Source: an uncultured Pseudomonadales bacterium (lineage in GTDB: Bacteria; Pseudomonadota; Gammaproteobacteria; Pseudomonadales; Pseudohongiellaceae). Taken from it: DNA of 64,000 nt. Positions within the stretch are counted from its first letter, which is position 1, and each line of letters starts with the position of its first letter. The stretch lies in contig CALTDI010000010.1 of the NCBI GenBank assembly GCA_943842505.1, forward strand, positions 248,001-312,000. The letters run 5' to 3'. The position numbers were made by a program, and so were the translations under genes. Under the pieces are notes generated by a model, which was not told the DNA's origin, searched no databases, and worked only from the letters and a program-made list of their open reading frames with translations. Positions 19,261 to 28,923 of this stretch are shown in pieces.

Positions 19261-20481
19261 CTAATTCCGTATTTGGTCGGCGATCCATCGTGCGACAACG
19301 GGCTCACGTACGCCTCGAGGTGGGCAGTGTCCTTCCATGTCCAGCACTATGACTTCTTGATTACTGGCGGAATCGAGAAAGATTGCCAGATCTTCTAGTG
19401 GCGATACCGGGTCGCGGTTGGTAGTTATTACCAATAGGGGCGTGTCTATGGTCTTGTCTGCCCGCATATAGCCTTGCTTGATCAGAGAGACTTCAGACAG
19501 TGGGGCGCTCAATGCTGCCGTAGAGCGATCCAATAAACCGAAGCGGGATTTGACCCCGTCGATGGTGAGTTTAGGCAGGCCATCCAAGGCGTCCGGGGGA
19601 TATTGGAATGCAGTATGCAGAGGCGCGCACATACTCACTACGCCGGCGACCTCGAGTCGGTAGAAAGCTCTCGCTGCCGCGTTACCACCGAAGCTGCCTC
19701 CTACGACAAAGATATTGCCTTGCTGGGCATAGTCGGCCTCTCTTAGTAACTGTAGCGCTGCCTCCATGACCGTATCGGAACCGTCTGCCATCGACAGCTG
19801 CTTCGCCTCACCGATGCCGGGCATATCCACCGCGAGCATGCCAATCCCGCGAGGTTCCAATTCGCGATAGAACAGGTCGAAGCTGTCTTCCTTGGTGACG
19901 TCGGAACCAAAACTGTTTATGACTATCGAAAAGGGCCCCGCACCGGCTGGCAGGTGTAGATATCCTTTCACGCTTGTCACGCCTTGCTCCCCCACAGGGA
20001 TGTCGATGTGAGCGACAGGGGTGTTCATTAGCGCGCCAGCAGCCATATAGGTTTCTATAGCCTTAGTCAGCGCCTGGGTATCATCTTCTCTGCCTAGATG
20101 TGGCCAGGATCCGGTGCTGTAATAGGCTAGTGCAGCACGGAGTTTTTGCAGTCTGTCGTACCCGCTCAGACTATTTGCTTCGCTGCGCGCTCTATCTCCG
20201 GCTTGAATCCACTCGTAAGACCAGTTCCCAGGCCCAAATTCTATTTGTGTATCCACCAGTTCTGGGAAACGCTTTGCCCCCAAGCTGCGCTCAACCTTAT
20301 CGAGTACCTCCATGATGACATCGATGTCGCCACCCTTGGTCGTCCAGGTCTGGATGTCGTGGGAGTGATACCAGCCCTCTATTGTTTCTTCCTCAGAATT
20401 GAATGCGTATTGCTGCGCGAGAACAATTGGGGTGCCAAGTGTCAGCAGGCAAATAAATAGAAGATGGGGAATGTCTCCCAT
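19261..20481 (-). CDS. Exported alpha/beta hydrolase (FrsA/DUF1100-like esterase)
   Basis: A 406-residue protein with an N-terminal signal peptide ending VLAQQ. The first 170 residues are a helical cap-like region; the alpha/beta hydrolase core starts near 175 and contains the nucleophile elbow GGSFGGN (about residue 255), acid ITTNRDPVSPLED and histidine DMEGHCPP. It resembles FrsA/DUF1100 esterases. GGAG lies 9 bp before the ATG. It probably acts on ester substrates in the periplasm. Confidence 0.75.
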   Translation of the reverse strand: MGDIPHLLFICLLTLGTPIVLAQQYAFNSEEETIEGWYHSHDIQTWTTKGGDIDVIMEVLDKVERSLGAKRFPELVDTQIEFGPGNWSYEWIQAGDRARSEANSLSGYDRLQKLRAALAYYSTGSWPHLGREDDTQALTKAIETYMAAGALMNTPVAHIDIPVGEQGVTSVKGYLHLPAGAGPFSIVINSFGSDVTKEDSFDLFYRELEPRGIGMLAVDMPGIGEAKQLSMADGSDTVMEAALQLLREADYAQQGNIFVVGGSFGGNAAARAFYRLEVAGVVSMCAPLHTAFQYPPDALDGLPKLTIDGVKSRFGLLDRSTAALSAPLSEVSLIKQGYMRADKTIDTPLLVITTNRDPVSPLEDLAIFLDSASNQEVIVLDMEGHCPPRGVREPVVARWIADQIRN

Positions 20482-20526
20482 TTTTCTTGTCTCCTAAGGT
20501 CTCTCTGTAGAGGCCCTATTCCATTG

Positions 20527-20895
20527 CTATGCTGCAGCATAGAGAAGAAAGCCACCAAGCAATCCATAACAAATGCCCAAAAGACGGCCATAGGGTGACA
20601 ATGTGTTTAGCTCCCAGGAAACTATGCTTTTGAAAACGGTGGGAGGAAGAAGCACACAAATCACCCCGCCAACGACGGAAAATAGCGCTAGCATTTCGAA
20701 GAGGGCGGGGAATTTTGATGATGCGGCGGAATAATAGATCGCAATGGCCAGGATGAGGCTCGCCGCCACAGTGCCGTACTGAAACCCTGACTTTAGAAAA
20801 TACTTACGACCGAATTCGAAACCGGCCTCCGGTTTTATAAGCAATAAGATAGCTATGCCGCCGAGGGATATGCCTAACAGTATAAGTGTATACAT
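20527..20895 (-). CDS. Small membrane protein, unknown function
   Basis: A 122-residue hydrophobic protein with about four membrane segments (residues 2-20, 40-57, 65-85 and 103-121). I do not recognise a family. It is upstream of the esterase on the same strand (45-bp gap), so the two may be co-transcribed. A long perfect hairpin lies in its upstream region at 20979-21020. Confidence 0.6.
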   Translation of the reverse strand: MYTLILLGISLGGIAILLLIKPEAGFEFGRKYFLKSGFQYGTVAASLILAIAIYYSAASSKFPALFEMLALFSVVGGVICVLLPPTVFKSIVSWELNTLSPYGRLLGICYGLLGGFLLYAAA

Positions 20896-20978
20896 CGTAG
20901 GTCTTCTCTGTTTAGTAAGTGATGGAATGCTAGGTTTTTATTTCTTTTTCCTAGCCGATCGGTCTCTTATACATCCAG

Positions 20979-21020
20979 CAGTAACTGAGCCCCTAGCTGT
21001 AGCTAGGGGCTCAGTTACTG
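20979..21020. repeat. 42-bp perfect inverted repeat (20-bp arms, 2-nt spacer)
   Basis: Arms 20979-20998 and 21001-21020 are exact reverse complements around GT, with the core GAGCCCCTAGCT on the left arm. There is no T-run on either side, so it is not a standard terminator. It lies between the end of the EamA gene (21204) and the start of the small membrane protein (20895), both leftward. I see no second copy in the window. Confidence 0.85.
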
Positions 21021-21203
21021 TGATATCAGGTTTAGATGTCCAGATCAAACTAAGGTAGGGGCTTTTCGCCCGTTTTCCTGTGTAGCGCAGACATTACTGT
21101 TAAATAAGCGGGATATTAGGTAGCCAGTTAATGCTCTGCCTAGAGGGAAAATAGGCAGATTGCGCTGGAGGTGGAAGAATGTGCACGGTAAATTCTGCGC
21201 AGA

Positions 21204-22049
21204 CTAGAGGCCCAGCAAAATAATGCCGCCTAGAATCAGCCCTATTATCAGTACGCGTAGCGCGGAGAACGCCTCCTTGATAAAGAGAACGGAGATCAGC
21301 ATCGCGAATAGCACACTGGTCTCGCGCAGGACGGCAATCGGTGCGATGCGTTCCTGGCTGAATGCCCAGACGATGATGGCGTAGCCAATCGTCGAGAGTA
21401 GTGAAACCATGAGACCGGGTTTCCATACGATCTTTATCGTGTCTATCAATAGCTTTCTTGGTCTCCTGGCGAGCGCAACCAGAGGCACCAGGAAGCCATC
21501 GAGGAAAAACATCCATAGAATAAAGCTAAGGCTATTGCCCGATAGCCGAACGCCCATGCCATCGACCAGGGAATAGGCCGTTATGCATAATCCGGTCAAC
21601 AGAGAATAGAAAAGGGCGGGGCGGGACAGTTGCAAGACACCAGCACTGGTTTCCAGAGCCAAGCCAAAGATGCCGGCAACTATCAGTAGCATGCCTAACA
21701 TCTCGCTTGGTTCCATCGATTCGTTGAGTAACAAGAAGCCCAACATCGCTGTGAGTAGCGGAGCCGATCCTCTGGAGAGAGGGTAGACCTGAGCGAAGTC
21801 ACCCAGGCCGTAAGCCTTAATCAAGACCAGCATGTAGAAGCTATGTACGCAGGCGGATGAAATGAGATAGGGCCAGCTCGCGGGGGCGGGCGAGGGTAGA
21901 TAGAAGAGAATGGGAATCACCAGTACAGATGTAGTTGCAGTGGTTACCGCCATAATAACCAGGCGATCTCCGCTCACCTTGATGAGGGCATTCCACACTG
22001 CGTGGAGCGCAGCGGCGAGAAGCACTGCACCTAAAATGAGTGGTGACAT
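21204..22049 (-). CDS. EamA/DMT-family transporter
   Basis: A 281-residue membrane protein with ten predicted helices, made of two EamA repeats (about 3-135 and 148-280). Features such as PLSRGSAPLLTAMLGFLLLNE in the first half and ETSVLFAMLISVLFIKEAF in the second are typical of drug/metabolite transporters. It would move a small metabolite across the inner membrane. It is divergent from the symporter at 22247, with a 197-bp promoter region between. Confidence 0.87.
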   Translation of the reverse strand: MSPLILGAVLLAAALHAVWNALIKVSGDRLVIMAVTTATTSVLVIPILFYLPSPAPASWPYLISSACVHSFYMLVLIKAYGLGDFAQVYPLSRGSAPLLTAMLGFLLLNESMEPSEMLGMLLIVAGIFGLALETSAGVLQLSRPALFYSLLTGLCITAYSLVDGMGVRLSGNSLSFILWMFFLDGFLVPLVALARRPRKLLIDTIKIVWKPGLMVSLLSTIGYAIIVWAFSQERIAPIAVLRETSVLFAMLISVLFIKEAFSALRVLIIGLILGGIILLGL

Positions 22050-22246
22050 AAACGAATTCCAGCGATGACATCCTGCGGGAAGCAGCAGGTGAAGCTATTA
22101 TAGGAGTTAGCGGGCAGCCATCGCTATCGCTTTTCCCCGATTTGTTCCTATGCGTTCTGAGCTTGGCGTAGTTAACTGATATCCGATGGTGTAACTTGCT
22201 TTGCCGGAAGGTATTATTGGTCTGGTCACATTGCAGAGGAAATCCC

Positions 22247-23818
22247 ATGCTAGAGAAATACTCGATGATCGTCATCTACTTCGGAATCTTGATATTTCTG
22301 GGGTATCTGGCTTCTAAGCGGGTCAAGAGCATGAGCGACTTCGTCATTGGTGGTAAGTCTCTTAGCTTCTGGGTTGCTGCCTTCTCGGCACAGGCCACAG
22401 GCGAGTCGGCCTGGCTGCTATTAGGGCTAACTGGCATGGGTGCCATGCTTGGATTTAGTACCTATTGGGTCGTGGTCGGCGAGCTATTCGGTGTGGGCGT
22501 CGCCTGGTTCTTGATGGCGAATCGCTTCAAGCGTCTCACTGATAAATACGACTCGATCACTGTCATCGACTACATGGCTAGTCGCTTCAAGTCGAAGACC
22601 AATGTGTTGCGCCTCGTCTCTTCCGCAGGGCTTTCCATCTTCGTATTGATCTATATCTCCGCGCAGATAGACGCGACTGGCTCGGCCTTCGAATCTTTTC
22701 TAGGCTGGAACTATCACACCGGAGCCGTAGTGGGCTTTCTTGTCGTCGCGACTTACTGCATAGCCGGTGGCTTCCTGGCTGCCGCCTGGACCGATATGTT
22801 TCAGGGAGCGGTAATGCTGGTCTGTCTCGTGTTGCTGCCCTTGGTCGCCTATTTATCGCTTTCCAATAGTGGTTCTATCTATGATGGCCTGTATGCCATC
22901 GAACCGGGTCTGGTCAACATGTGGGGCGCCGGTGGGTTCACGTTGATGAATGTGGCCGTGGTAGTTGGCATGATGTTAATCGGCTTGGGGTTCCTGGGGT
23001 CACCACAGGTGTTCGCCCGACTCATCGCCATACGTAGTGAAGATCAGATAAATCGCGGTAAATGGGTGGCGATGCTGTTTACTCTTTTGGTCGATTTCTC
23101 TGCCGTCAGCATCGGTGTTCTAGGCCGCTATATTTTTACTACTCAGGGTGTCGAGCCCGATACAATATTGGGAAACGGTGCACAGAACGTGCTCTCTGAA
23201 CTAGTGGAATTTACTTTTCCTCCGCTATTAGTCGGACTCTATGTTGCGGCCGTGCTATCGGCAATCATGTCCACAGTTTCCTCCCTGTTGGTCATGGCGG
23301 CAGGGTCGGTCACCCATGACCTGTATGCAAAGATCATCAATCCTGAATTAACCGATAGTCAGGCAGCCAGGCTCTGTCGCAGCATAACGATTGTGTTCGC
23401 CGCACTCTCTCTGGGTTTGGCGATCACCGTGTCAATTGCATCTCCGGATCGAACGATCTTCTGGTTCGTGATATTCGGATGGGCGGGAATCGCGGCCACG
23501 TTCTGTCCGATGATGCTCATGTCTCTGTTCTGGACAAAGTTCACTGAGAGAGCGGCAATTGCCGCCATGGTTACCGGTTTTTCCATGACCATGATCTGTA
23601 AGTTCGTTATTCAGGACATGGAAACTATCGGTCCTTATTTCGTGGCGCTGGAGACAATGCCGCCATCCTTCCTTTCGGCGGGGATCGTTGGCTATATAGT
23701 TGCCGTGCTCTGGCCCGATGATGAACTGGCGGCGCAGTATCAAGCCGATCTGGATAGTATAGGGCATGGCGCGGTAGACCAAGATGTTGCCGGTGCCGAG
23801 CCGGTGGTGAATAGTTAA
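22247..23818 (+). CDS. Sodium:solute symporter (PutP-like SSS family)
   Basis: A 523-residue membrane protein close to the proline/sodium symporter PutP: ATGESAWLLLGLTGMGAML matches the substrate/sodium region, and FLGSPQVFARLIAIRS the later conserved loop. I chose ATG 22247, which has AGAGGAAA 6 bp upstream; an in-frame start at 22196 lacks one. It is followed 35 bp later by an aminotransferase and a semialdehyde dehydrogenase, so its substrate is probably an omega-amino acid such as beta-alanine or a related compound rather than proline. That is inference from context. Confidence 0.88.
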   Translation: MLEKYSMIVIYFGILIFLGYLASKRVKSMSDFVIGGKSLSFWVAAFSAQATGESAWLLLGLTGMGAMLGFSTYWVVVGELFGVGVAWFLMANRFKRLTDKYDSITVIDYMASRFKSKTNVLRLVSSAGLSIFVLIYISAQIDATGSAFESFLGWNYHTGAVVGFLVVATYCIAGGFLAAAWTDMFQGAVMLVCLVLLPLVAYLSLSNSGSIYDGLYAIEPGLVNMWGAGGFTLMNVAVVVGMMLIGLGFLGSPQVFARLIAIRSEDQINRGKWVAMLFTLLVDFSAVSIGVLGRYIFTTQGVEPDTILGNGAQNVLSELVEFTFPPLLVGLYVAAVLSAIMSTVSSLLVMAAGSVTHDLYAKIINPELTDSQAARLCRSITIVFAALSLGLAITVSIASPDRTIFWFVIFGWAGIAATFCPMMLMSLFWTKFTERAAIAAMVTGFSMTMICKFVIQDMETIGPYFVALETMPPSFLSAGIVGYIVAVLWPDDELAAQYQADLDSIGHGAVDQDVAGAEPVVNS

Positions 23819-23853
23819 CATAAGTAATTAGCGAAGATTCTAGGGAGAATTCT

Positions 23854-25170
23854 GTGACTCTGAGTAGAGAACAGCTCGAAGCGCACTGGATGCCGTATAC
23901 GGGCAATAGACAATTTAAAGATAATCCAAGGCTCATGGCCTCCGCGAAAGGGGCCTACTATACCGATACCAACGGTAAGGAAATATTTGATGGTCTTTCG
24001 GGCTTATGGACCTGTGGGCTTGGTCATGGTCGTGATGAAATCACAGCTGCGGTGAGCGCGCAGATGACGAGGCTTGATTATTCGCCAGGCTTTCAATACG
24101 GTCATGAATTATCCTTCGAATTAGCAAACAAAGTAGTTCAGCTGACCCCTTCGAAGTTGGATCATGTGTTCTTCACTGACTCCGGCTCGGAGACAGTAGA
24201 TACCGCATTAAAAATGGCGCGCGGCTATTGGCGGAGCAAGGGTCAGCCAGGAAAGTCTAAATTTATCGGCCGCATGAAGGGCTACCACGGCGTTAATTAC
24301 GGTGGCGTAGGAGTCGGAGGAATAGGCTTTAACCGCAAGTTGTTCGGTCAATCTGTAGATGCGGATCACATGGGTGATACGCTACTCGAAGAGAATAAAT
24401 TCAGTCGGGGAATGCCCTCGGCAGGCGCTCACCTTGCCGATGAATTGGAAGAGTTGGTGCTTCTTCACGATGCATCTAACATCGCCGCCGTCATCGTCGA
24501 GCCCCTGTCAGGAACGGCGGGTGTATTGCCGCCACCCGTCGGTTATCTCAATCGACTTCGAGAGCTATGCGATAAGCACAAGCTGTTGTTGATCTTCGAT
24601 GAGGTAATCACCGGCTTCGGGCGCATGGGTTCTCTGACCGGTGCCGAAGAGTTTGGGGTCACACCTGACATCATGACGTTGGCGAAGCAGATTACCAATG
24701 GTGCGGTGCCGCTAGGAGCGGTAGTTGTGGGTTCCGAGATCTACGATGCCTTCATAGACAATGGTGGGCCCGAGTATATGGTCGAGTTTCCCCATGGCTA
24801 CACCTATTCGGCCCACCCCGTTGCTTGTGCCGCAGGGCTTGCCGCGTTGAAGGCCCTGGTCGATGACAATTTAATAGACAATGTGAAGGCCATGTCGCCA
24901 ATATTCGAAGAGGCAGTGCATTCCTTGCAGGGAAGCCCCTTCGTTACCGATATTCGCAACTACGGCCTGGCCGCTGGCATCTCGCTGGAGCATTACCCGG
25001 GTGAACCGCTGCGCCGCCCCTTCGAGCTTGGCTTGAAGTGTCTCGAGAAAGGCTTCTATGTGCGCTGGGGAGGAGACACCATTCAGCTGGCGCCGCCGTT
25101 CATCGTCGATGAGAAGCAGATCCATGATCTGGTCAATGCAGTAGGGGAGTCGTTACATGAGTTCAAATAA
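23854..25170 (+). CDS. Class III omega-aminotransferase (beta-alanine:pyruvate type)
   Basis: A 438-residue PLP enzyme. The start HWMPYTGNRQFKDNPRLM is characteristic of the beta-alanine/omega-amino acid:pyruvate transaminase group. DEVITGFGRMG holds the PLP-nitrogen aspartate and LAKQITNGAVPLGAV the Schiff-base lysine (about residue 286). It would remove the amino group from beta-alanine or a similar omega-amino acid, giving malonate semialdehyde. The start is GTG with AGGGAG upstream. Its end overlaps the next gene by 14 bp, so the two are translationally linked. Confidence 0.9.
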   Translation: MTLSREQLEAHWMPYTGNRQFKDNPRLMASAKGAYYTDTNGKEIFDGLSGLWTCGLGHGRDEITAAVSAQMTRLDYSPGFQYGHELSFELANKVVQLTPSKLDHVFFTDSGSETVDTALKMARGYWRSKGQPGKSKFIGRMKGYHGVNYGGVGVGGIGFNRKLFGQSVDADHMGDTLLEENKFSRGMPSAGAHLADELEELVLLHDASNIAAVIVEPLSGTAGVLPPPVGYLNRLRELCDKHKLLLIFDEVITGFGRMGSLTGAEEFGVTPDIMTLAKQITNGAVPLGAVVVGSEIYDAFIDNGGPEYMVEFPHGYTYSAHPVACAAGLAALKALVDDNLIDNVKAMSPIFEEAVHSLQGSPFVTDIRNYGLAAGISLEHYPGEPLRRPFELGLKCLEKGFYVRWGGDTIQLAPPFIVDEKQIHDLVNAVGESLHEFK

Positions 25171-26686
25171 AGACCTCGAGACTCTTGGCCACTACATAGG
25201 TGGTCGCGAGAGTTTTGGTGTAGGCATTGGCATCGACAGTGGCGAGACGCTCGATGTCTATAACCCCGCTACGGGAAAGGTTTCCAAGAAGCTGTCCTGT
25301 GCCGGCAGCGCCGAACTGGAAGAGGCAATAACGACGGCGAGTATCGCATTTGCTGCCTGGCGCAATACACCACCGCAGAAGCGAGCGCAGGTTTTATTTC
25401 GCTTCAAACAATTGCTAGAGGCGAACGCGGATGATATCTGCGCGGCGATCACCGCCGAACATGGCAAGGTGCTCGACGATGCGCGTGGCGAATTAATTCG
25501 TGGAATTGAAGTTGTGGAGTACGCCTGCGGAATTTCCGAGTTGCTAAAGGGCGAGCACTCCAAGAACGCAGGGCCAGAGATAGATAGCTGGTCAGAATTT
25601 CAGGCGTTGGGGATAGTGGCAGGTATAACCCCTTTTAATTTTCCAGCGATGGTTCCTATGTGGATGTTTCCCATGGCTATTGCCTGTGGCAATACCTTTA
25701 TTCTCAAGCCGTCAGAGCGCGACCCTAGCGCCGCTCTTTTGTTGGCGAAGCTATTCACCGAGGCAGGATTACCCGATGGGGTATTCAATGTGGTGCATGG
25801 TGATAGACGCGTCGTCGAAATGATATTGGACGATCCGCGCATACAGGCAGTCAGCTTTGTCGGATCCACGCCTATCGCCGAGTCGATCTACCAGCGCGCC
25901 AGCAAGTCGGGTAAGCGGGTGCAGGCTTTAGGTGGCGCGAAGAATCATGCGGTAATAATGCCCGATGCAGATCTTGATAATGCCGTGAATGCGTTGATGG
26001 GTGCGGCCTATGGATCCTGTGGCGAGCGCTGCATGGCAATTTCGGTCGCCGTCTGTGTTGGTGAGGAGACGGCAGACAAGGTCGTCGCTGAACTAGAGAA
26101 GCGGGTCAGGGCATTGAAGGTGGGTCCAGGCACAGATATCGAGAATGATATGGGGCCACTAATTAGCGCCGATGCGCTGGCTCGTATCAATGATTATCTC
26201 GAGCAAGGCCTGGATCAGGGCGCAGACTTGATAGTGGATGGCCGCGGCTTGAGTGTTGATGGTTTCGAGGAAGGGTATTTCATAGGTGGCTGTCTGTTTG
26301 ATGAAGTTACTGAATCTATGAGCATTCATAGCGATGAAATTTTTGGTCCCGTATTGTGTGTTATGCGGGTGAAGAACATCGATCAGGCAATGTCTATAAT
26401 CAATCGTCATGAATACGGAAACGGCACCTGTATCTTTACGCGCGATGGTGCGGCGGCACGTTACTTCTCTGATCATATTCAGGTAGGTATGGTGGGTGTG
26501 AATGTCGCGCTGCCCGTACCCGTGGCAAGTCACAGCTTCGGCGGATGGAAGCGGTCATTATTTGGCGATCTTAGTATCTATGGTCCAGACTCTATTCGTT
26601 TCTATACGCGCCGTAAGACAATGACACAGAAATGGCCGGCTCATGGTGACAACGAAAGAGCTTGGTTCTCTTTCCCTAGCAGTTAG
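25157..26686 (+). CDS. mmsA: CoA-acylating (methyl)malonate-semialdehyde dehydrogenase
   Basis: A 509-residue aldehyde dehydrogenase of the MmsA/IolA group. FVGSTPIAESIYQRA, then GGAKNHAVIMPDADL and GSCGERCMAIS with the catalytic cysteine, are diagnostic of the CoA-dependent subfamily. It turns malonate or methylmalonate semialdehyde into acetyl- or propionyl-CoA with NAD reduction and release of CO2. Placed directly after the aminotransferase it completes a two-step route from beta-alanine to acetyl-CoA. It overlaps the preceding gene by 14 bp. Confidence 0.93.
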   Translation: MSSNKDLETLGHYIGGRESFGVGIGIDSGETLDVYNPATGKVSKKLSCAGSAELEEAITTASIAFAAWRNTPPQKRAQVLFRFKQLLEANADDICAAITAEHGKVLDDARGELIRGIEVVEYACGISELLKGEHSKNAGPEIDSWSEFQALGIVAGITPFNFPAMVPMWMFPMAIACGNTFILKPSERDPSAALLLAKLFTEAGLPDGVFNVVHGDRRVVEMILDDPRIQAVSFVGSTPIAESIYQRASKSGKRVQALGGAKNHAVIMPDADLDNAVNALMGAAYGSCGERCMAISVAVCVGEETADKVVAELEKRVRALKVGPGTDIENDMGPLISADALARINDYLEQGLDQGADLIVDGRGLSVDGFEEGYFIGGCLFDEVTESMSIHSDEIFGPVLCVMRVKNIDQAMSIINRHEYGNGTCIFTRDGAAARYFSDHIQVGMVGVNVALPVPVASHSFGGWKRSLFGDLSIYGPDSIRFYTRRKTMTQKWPAHGDNERAWFSFPSS

Positions 26687-26785
26687 ATTTATAATTTTGT
26701 CTTTAACCGAGTACAATGGCGATATGCGTGAATATCGGTTCACTGAATTTTTGTAATTGCCCTTTAGGGTCTAAAAGTTTTGCTT

Positions 26786-27235
26786 ATGGCTATTCGTTCG
26801 ACCAGTTTTCGCGTCACAGTTTTTTTCAGCGCTGCTCTTGTCCTGAACGGCTGCAGCGGTATTAACTTTGCTAATCCACCCGCTAACAGTCTCTACTGCG
26901 ATAATTTTCTAATCTATGAGATGTGCGCTCGCGACAGTAACCGAGATGGCATTGTCGACTACACCTACTTTCAAGAGAGCAAAGAAATATTCATGTACCG
27001 AGAAAGACTGCCGCGGCGAATACCCGCGGGCCTTGGAGTGCATCGCTGTGCGAGGGCAATGGATGAGGATCTCGTCGCAACGACTTCCCGTGTGTTCTAT
27101 ATAGAAGAATCTACGTCCCTGCTCGAGAAAACCGATATTCGTGGCGCTATGATGATTAAGTATATTGCCCAGCTGCCCGAGGTTACGGCCTGCAATATGC
27201 GGGCGGATGCAGCTCTTGCGGATGACGACAGCTAA
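26786..27235 (+). CDS. Hypothetical lipoprotein
   Basis: A 149-residue protein with a lipobox (LNGC, Cys about 23). The mature part has several cysteines and an acidic stretch DSNRDGIVDY that resembles a calcium-binding loop; I recognise no family. I chose ATG 26786 over TTG 26780. Its stop overlaps the stop of the convergent response regulator by 4 bp. Confidence 0.6.
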   Translation: MAIRSTSFRVTVFFSAALVLNGCSGINFANPPANSLYCDNFLIYEMCARDSNRDGIVDYTYFQESKEIFMYRERLPRRIPAGLGVHRCARAMDEDLVATTSRVFYIEESTSLLEKTDIRGAMMIKYIAQLPEVTACNMRADAALADDDS

Positions 27236-27642
27236 GGCTGGAGCGGTTCGACTGAGGCGTTACTGATCATCGCTGAAATCAGCTCGGGTATCTTATTTAT
27301 ATCGTAGGGCTTGGCTACCACAGCTATGTTGTTGGAATGTGCCGCTTTATCTATGAGTGCCTGGGCCTTGTCCGAGTAACCCGTCGCGAGAAGAATCAAG
27401 GTGTGCGGTTTTTGCGCTAGCATTTCCTTCGACATCTCTATTCCGCTAGTGCCGCCGGGCATGATGACGTCGGTAAAGACCAGATCAATCTGCGGATTTT
27501 CTTTGAATCGTTGCAGACCGCTCGCCGCATCAACGGCTTCGATGACATCGAAGCCAGCAAATTCAAGCATCTGCACGGCAACGTCTCTGACGCCGGGTTC
27601 GTCTTCCACAACTAGGATGGTGCCTGACTTATTGTTTTCCAT
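27232..27642 (-). CDS. Single-domain response regulator
   Basis: A 136-residue CheY-like receiver with no output domain. Visible are the acidic pair in VVEDEPGVRD, the phospho-acceptor Asp in LVFTDVIMPGG (about 60), the conserved Thr in LLATGYSD and the Lys in VAKPYD. Domains of this sort (VIMPGGTSG) often follow hybrid histidine kinases. No kinase is near. ATG 27642 preferred; a TTG two codons earlier is also in frame. Confidence 0.87.
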   Translation of the reverse strand: MENNKSGTILVVEDEPGVRDVAVQMLEFAGFDVIEAVDAASGLQRFKENPQIDLVFTDVIMPGGTSGIEMSKEMLAQKPHTLILLATGYSDKAQALIDKAAHSNNIAVVAKPYDINKIPELISAMISNASVEPLQP

Positions 27643-27987
27643 CAGCAATTGCCAAATTTTTTCTATATTTGCCGTCTTAGCTGCGCGAGCGCTGTTCTAC
27701 AGTCCGTGGTATTCAGTGTTGTGAATCGATTCAGTGTAACTTGCTAATAACGGCCTGTCTCCCTATATTTGTGGGATATTACAGGCTGGCTCAGCTACAC
27801 GTCAATTCCCTACAGCCCAACAATGCCGGATATTCTGGCTCTATGAAGGGGGTAGATCTAAGCTTGGCTCAATGTCGGTCTATGCGCTTGGCCATTTGTG
27901 CTAATCTTTGCTGCAAGCGCCTACTATCTGCGCTTTCGTATTCGATACTCGCCTTTACTAACTGCCTAAATAGGAACAGCTTTCCTG
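27643..27987. other. Intergenic region between divergent genes
   Basis: About 345 bp with promoters expected for the response regulator (left) and the DUF1080 gene (right). Frames that cross it look like shadows with no ribosome site or family match. I see no clear repeat or operator. Confidence 0.5.
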
Positions 27988-28749
27988 ATGAGAAAACTAC
28001 TAACCCTGATTATATCTATAGCGGGCGCTCTCTCGCTAGTGATTCAAGCCGCTCATGCCGCCGAAGTCTATTCACCAATTCCTACAAAAATCAGTGGAGT
28101 AATGAATGGAGCCCCTCCCTCGGATGCCATTATCCTGTTCGATGGCAGTAATCTGGATGCATGGCATTCGGCGGATAGCGAACAGCAAGCCGAATGGACT
28201 ATCGCAGGCAATGTCGTCACGGTAAAAAACGGCACGGGCTCTATCAAGACGAAACAGGCATTCGCGGATATGCAGCTGCATATCGAATTCTCGCCTACCG
28301 CCGTCATCGCGGGGGAGGGTCAGAGTCGAGGTAATAGCGGCATCTTTCTACATTCGCTATTCGAAGTGCAGGTACTCGATAGCTGGGAGAACCCAACCTA
28401 TGTAAATGGTCAGGCCGGTTCGGTCTATCTGCAGCACGCACCCTTGGTGAATGTGTCGAAACCACCAGGACAATGGCAGAGCTACGATATTATTTTTACG
28501 GCACCTGTCTTCGCTGCGAACGGCGCTCTCGAAGCACCCGCCTTTGTTACAGTGTTTCACAACGGCGTACTTGTTCTTAATGACGTTGAAATCTTGGGCG
28601 CAACCTATACCCAGCGCCCGGAATATTCGATTCGTTGTACGCCCTATGGGCAGACGGCTGAGCAGGATTGCGGTGGCAGGATGCCGATTACTCTGCAGGA
28701 TCATGGGCAGGTAGTTTCCTTCAGAAATATCTGGTTGCGTGAACTGTAG
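27988..28749 (+). CDS. Exported DUF1080 (3-keto-disaccharide hydrolase) domain protein
   Basis: A 253-residue protein with a signal peptide (ending AHAAE). IILFDGSNLDAWHS at about residue 47 is the hallmark of DUF1080, a concanavalin-like beta-sandwich found in enzymes that cleave 3-keto-glycosides; RGNSGIFLHSLFEVQVLDSW is the conserved middle segment. It is likely a periplasmic carbohydrate-active protein. A hairpin and T-rich tail follow at 28802. It stands alone. Confidence 0.83.
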   Translation: MRKLLTLIISIAGALSLVIQAAHAAEVYSPIPTKISGVMNGAPPSDAIILFDGSNLDAWHSADSEQQAEWTIAGNVVTVKNGTGSIKTKQAFADMQLHIEFSPTAVIAGEGQSRGNSGIFLHSLFEVQVLDSWENPTYVNGQAGSVYLQHAPLVNVSKPPGQWQSYDIIFTAPVFAANGALEAPAFVTVFHNGVLVLNDVEILGATYTQRPEYSIRCTPYGQTAEQDCGGRMPITLQDHGQVVSFRNIWLREL

Positions 28750-28801
28750 CTGGCTCTTGGTGCCTCCGAAGATGGAAAGTTGAGTCGCATAGGATATAGC
28801 G

Positions 28802-28830
28802 AAACAGCAGGCTGTGGCTGTTTTCTTTAG
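28802..28830 (+). terminator. Intrinsic terminator after the DUF1080 gene
   Basis: AAACAGC (28802-28808) pairs with GCTGTTT (28817-28823) around an 8-nt loop and runs into TTTTCTTT. The stem is short but the T-tract is well placed. Confidence 0.55.
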
Positions 28831-28923
28831 TGGTTTCGTATTGAAATATTACTAGTCAGAAGTTACTGTCTATCATTATTAAATTATCTACATTGTCTCT
28901 TCTGTGAGCTATTAGGAGTAATC

